Assembly (NCBI GenBank): GCA_018713305.1
Contig: DVFI01000121.1
Coordinates: 1-43,457 of the forward strand
Origin: Candidatus Avichristensenella intestinipullorum
Lineage (GTDB): Bacteria; Bacillota; Clostridia; Christensenellales; Aristaeellaceae
Reading direction: 5' to 3'
DNA length: 43,457 bases
The notes beneath the pieces are model-generated. The model was not told the origin of the DNA, did no database searches, and saw nothing but the letters and a program-made list of their open reading frames with translations. Within the stretch, counting starts at the first letter, position 1. Each line of letters opens with the position of its first letter. The position numbers and the translations under genes are program-made. Positions 41,668 to 43,457 of the stretch are shown here, piece after piece.

Positions 41668-42531
41668 TTGAAAAAAAAGAGGGGCGTCAATGTGTTTTAC
41701 GCGGTGACAATGCTGATGTTCCTTGCCTTTGTCGTCGCGTTCATGGGGATGCCGCTGCTCAGCCTGATTTCCACCTCGCTGTCCAGCCCGGAAACAGGCG
41801 GGTTCTCTCTGGAAAACTTCGTCAGTATTTTTACCAGCAAATTCTATTTTCAAAGCTTCCGCAACAGCTTTGTGCTGTCCCTGCAATCCAGCCTTTACGG
41901 CATTCTCATCGCGCTGTTCTGTTCCTATGCCATCACCCGCTTCGCCAGCGAACACACCCAGAATAACCTGCTCGTCGTGGTCAACATGACCAGCAATTTT
42001 GCCGGCCTGCCGCTGGGCTTTGCGCTGACGGTCATGCTGGGCAGCTCGGGTATGTTTGTCACGCTTCTGAAGGCGTTCGGTATCGATATTACCCAGAGCT
42101 TTTCCATCCGCACCGTCCAGGGGCTGGTTATCGCCTACACCTATTTTCAGGTGCCTCTGGGCATCATGCTGCTCTACCCCATTTACCGCGGCATACGGGA
42201 CGACTGGAAGGAAGCGGCGTCCATCCTGGGCGCGTCCAGCGTGCAGTTCTGGACGCGCATCGGCATTCCGGCCATCCTGCCCAGCATTCTTTCCACGTTC
42301 ACGGTGCTCTTTGCCAACGCCATGGGCGCGTTTGCCACGGCGTACTACCTGGTCTCCTCCAGCTACAATATTGTGCCGATTCGCATCGGCGCGCTGATGA
42401 GCGGCGACATCCGCACCAAGCCGGAGCTTGGTTCGGCGCTGGCCATTACGCTGGCCATGGTGCTGATTGTCGTCATGCTGATCAATGACTGGGCCTCGCG
42501 CGTGGCCGGCAGAAGGGGGCTGAAGTCATGA
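41668..42531 (+). CDS. PotB/PhnU-like ABC transporter permease
   Basis: 287-residue membrane protein with six predicted helices. The ATPase-contact loop is DDWKEAASILGASSVQFWTRIGIPAILP. It starts with TTG 41668 after TAGGAGGG; no ATG is available nearby. Its stop overlaps the next permease (ATGA). Confidence 0.9.
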   Translation: MKKKRGVNVFYAVTMLMFLAFVVAFMGMPLLSLISTSLSSPETGGFSLENFVSIFTSKFYFQSFRNSFVLSLQSSLYGILIALFCSYAITRFASEHTQNNLLVVVNMTSNFAGLPLGFALTVMLGSSGMFVTLLKAFGIDITQSFSIRTVQGLVIAYTYFQVPLGIMLLYPIYRGIRDDWKEAASILGASSVQFWTRIGIPAILPSILSTFTVLFANAMGAFATAYYLVSSSYNIVPIRIGALMSGDIRTKPELGSALAITLAMVLIVVMLINDWASRVAGRRGLKS

Positions 42532-43313
42532 AAAAAACAAAGCTGGGCCCGAAGCTCATCGTCATCTTCCTGATGATATACCTGTTCATGCCGTTTGTCA
42601 TCACGGGCGTGTATTCGCTGACGGACAACTGGTCCAACACCATTTTGCCCAGCACGTTCACGCTCAAGTTTTATGTCGAGCTGTTCTCCGAAGGCCGCTT
42701 CTGGATGTCCATCCTGCGCAGCGTGTTCGTCAGCGCCCTCAGCGTGGCGGCGGCGGTGCTGGTGATGACGCCTCTGGTGTTTGCCGTGTGCGCCTTCACG
42801 CCCCGGCTGGAGGCCGTCATGAAGATGATTACCCTCATTCCCTACGCCATTCCGGGCGTCATCAGCGCGGTCGCGCTGCTGCGCGCCTATGGCGGCACGG
42901 ACATCCCGATGGTGCTGGTCCTGGCCGGCGCATACTTTATTCTGGTCATGCCGCTGGTCTACTCGGGCGTGAACAACGCCATGCACGCCATTGATATCGT
43001 CCCGATTACCGAAGCGGCGCGCGTGCTTGGCGCTTCCACCCTGACCACTTTCCTCCGCATTATCGTGCCGGGCGTTGCCCCGGGCATCCTGGTCAGCACG
43101 CTGCTGAGCTTTTCGACGCTGTTTGGCGAATTTGTCGTGGCGAATATGCTCATCGGCGGCAGCTATGAGACGGTACAGATTTACCTGGATCTCGTCATGA
43201 AGCAGACCGGACACCTGTCCAGCGCGGTCGTCATCATCTATGTGTTGATCATGACCCTGATCTGCGCGCTGGTGATGAAGCTGAGCGGGGGCAAGCCAAA
43301 GAACGTCGCATGA
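42528..43313 (+). CDS. PotC/PhnV-like ABC transporter permease
   Basis: 261-residue membrane protein. Loop: DIVPITEAARVLGASTLTTFLRIIVPGVAPG. MPFVITGVYSLTDNWSNTILPSTFTLKFYVELF is the external segment usual in PotC-type permeases. It pairs with the preceding permease to form the channel. Confidence 0.9.
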   Translation: MKKTKLGPKLIVIFLMIYLFMPFVITGVYSLTDNWSNTILPSTFTLKFYVELFSEGRFWMSILRSVFVSALSVAAAVLVMTPLVFAVCAFTPRLEAVMKMITLIPYAIPGVISAVALLRAYGGTDIPMVLVLAGAYFILVMPLVYSGVNNAMHAIDIVPITEAARVLGASTLTTFLRIIVPGVAPGILVSTLLSFSTLFGEFVVANMLIGGSYETVQIYLDLVMKQTGHLSSAVVIIYVLIMTLICALVMKLSGGKPKNVA

Positions 43314-43332
43314 CAGGAGGGGCAAAAGAACC

Positions 43333-43457
43333 ATGAGTTTTATTCAAATCAAGGACGTCGTCAAGAGCTTCGGCGACAACACGGTGCTGAAAAACATCCA
43401 TCTGGACGTGGAGCAGGGCGAAATGGTCACGCTGCTGGGGCCCTCCGGCTGCGGCAA
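43333..43457 (+). CDS. ABC transporter ATP-binding protein (PotA-like), 5' part only
   Basis: The first 41 residues are present before the window ends: MSFIQIKDVVKSFGDNTVLK, an IHLDVEQGEMVTLLGPSGCG segment and the start of Walker A Lys. ATG 43333 follows GAGGGGC. This is the ATPase of the importer, so the operon order is binding protein, permease, permease, ATPase. Confidence 0.9.
   Translation, partial: MSFIQIKDVVKSFGDNTVLKNIHLDVEQGEMVTLLGPSGCG

Overview
The window reads as chromosomal DNA of a GC-rich, probably gut-associated Bacillota (class Clostridia) bacterium. The grounds are Shine-Dalgarno-rich genes with many ATG/GTG/TTG starts and 1-4 bp overlaps, TTGACA/TATAAT promoters, a Gram-positive style pst-pho operon, a clostridial macro-domain protein, IclR/RpiR/LacI regulators beside CUT1 sugar ABC genes, a sortase-type surface protein tail, and a microcompartment operon mixing eut and pdu genes. 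Finer taxonomy cannot be read from the sequence.

Layout. 1-561: gene-free, with a structured dispersed repeat. 562-4780 (+): a LacI regulator, a PreA-like flavin/Fe-S oxidoreductase, a TIM-barrel isomerase and a branched-chain-type binding protein, with three similar candidate LacI operators. Near 4780 the binding protein breaks off and runs into the 3' end of an unrelated cell-wall-anchored protein (to 5822). 5853-12260 (-): pstSCAB-phoU-phoB-phoR, tightly coupled, with candidate PHO-box repeats upstream. 12726-13583 (-): RpiR regulator. 13811-20372 (+): IclR regulator, then a DapA/NanA-family lyase, a CUT1 transporter lacking its ATPase, and an FAD oxidoreductase. 20778-22525 (+): macro-HTH protein and VWA protein. 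22848-25136 (-): rpmG-secE-nusG-rplK-rplA. 25354-27937 (-): namZ-type muramidase and an unrecognised protein with a deoxyribosyltransferase-like C-terminal half. 28406-40124 (-): a 14-gene ethanolamine microcompartment operon. 40487-end (+): a divergent PotABCD/2-AEP-type ABC importer, cut off in its ATPase.

The most interesting part is 28.4-43.4 kb. One operon encodes ethanolamine ammonia-lyase and its reactivase (eutBC, eutA), a CoA-acylating aldehyde dehydrogenase (eutE), PduL, a cobalamin adenosyltransferase (eutT), a PduS-type cobalamin reductase, and a full shell set (two EutM-like, EutL, EutN, PduT, and an EutK-like protein with a Cys cluster and SAP-like tail). Its last gene is a cytoplasmic glycerophosphodiester phosphodiesterase. 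No EutH permease is present, but a binding-protein-dependent importer is divergently transcribed. My reading (inference) is a glycerophosphoethanolamine route: import of the diester, cytoplasmic hydrolysis to ethanolamine and glycerol 3-phosphate, then ethanolamine breakdown in the microcompartment. Several shell and core proteins depart from the textbook: PduT has Ser where the Fe-S ligand Cys should be, PduL has a Cys-rich insert and a tail resembling the EutT N-terminus, and EutT lacks the metal-binding Cys motif.

Limits: all calls come from reading translations and sequence by eye. No homology search, structure prediction or read mapping was possible.
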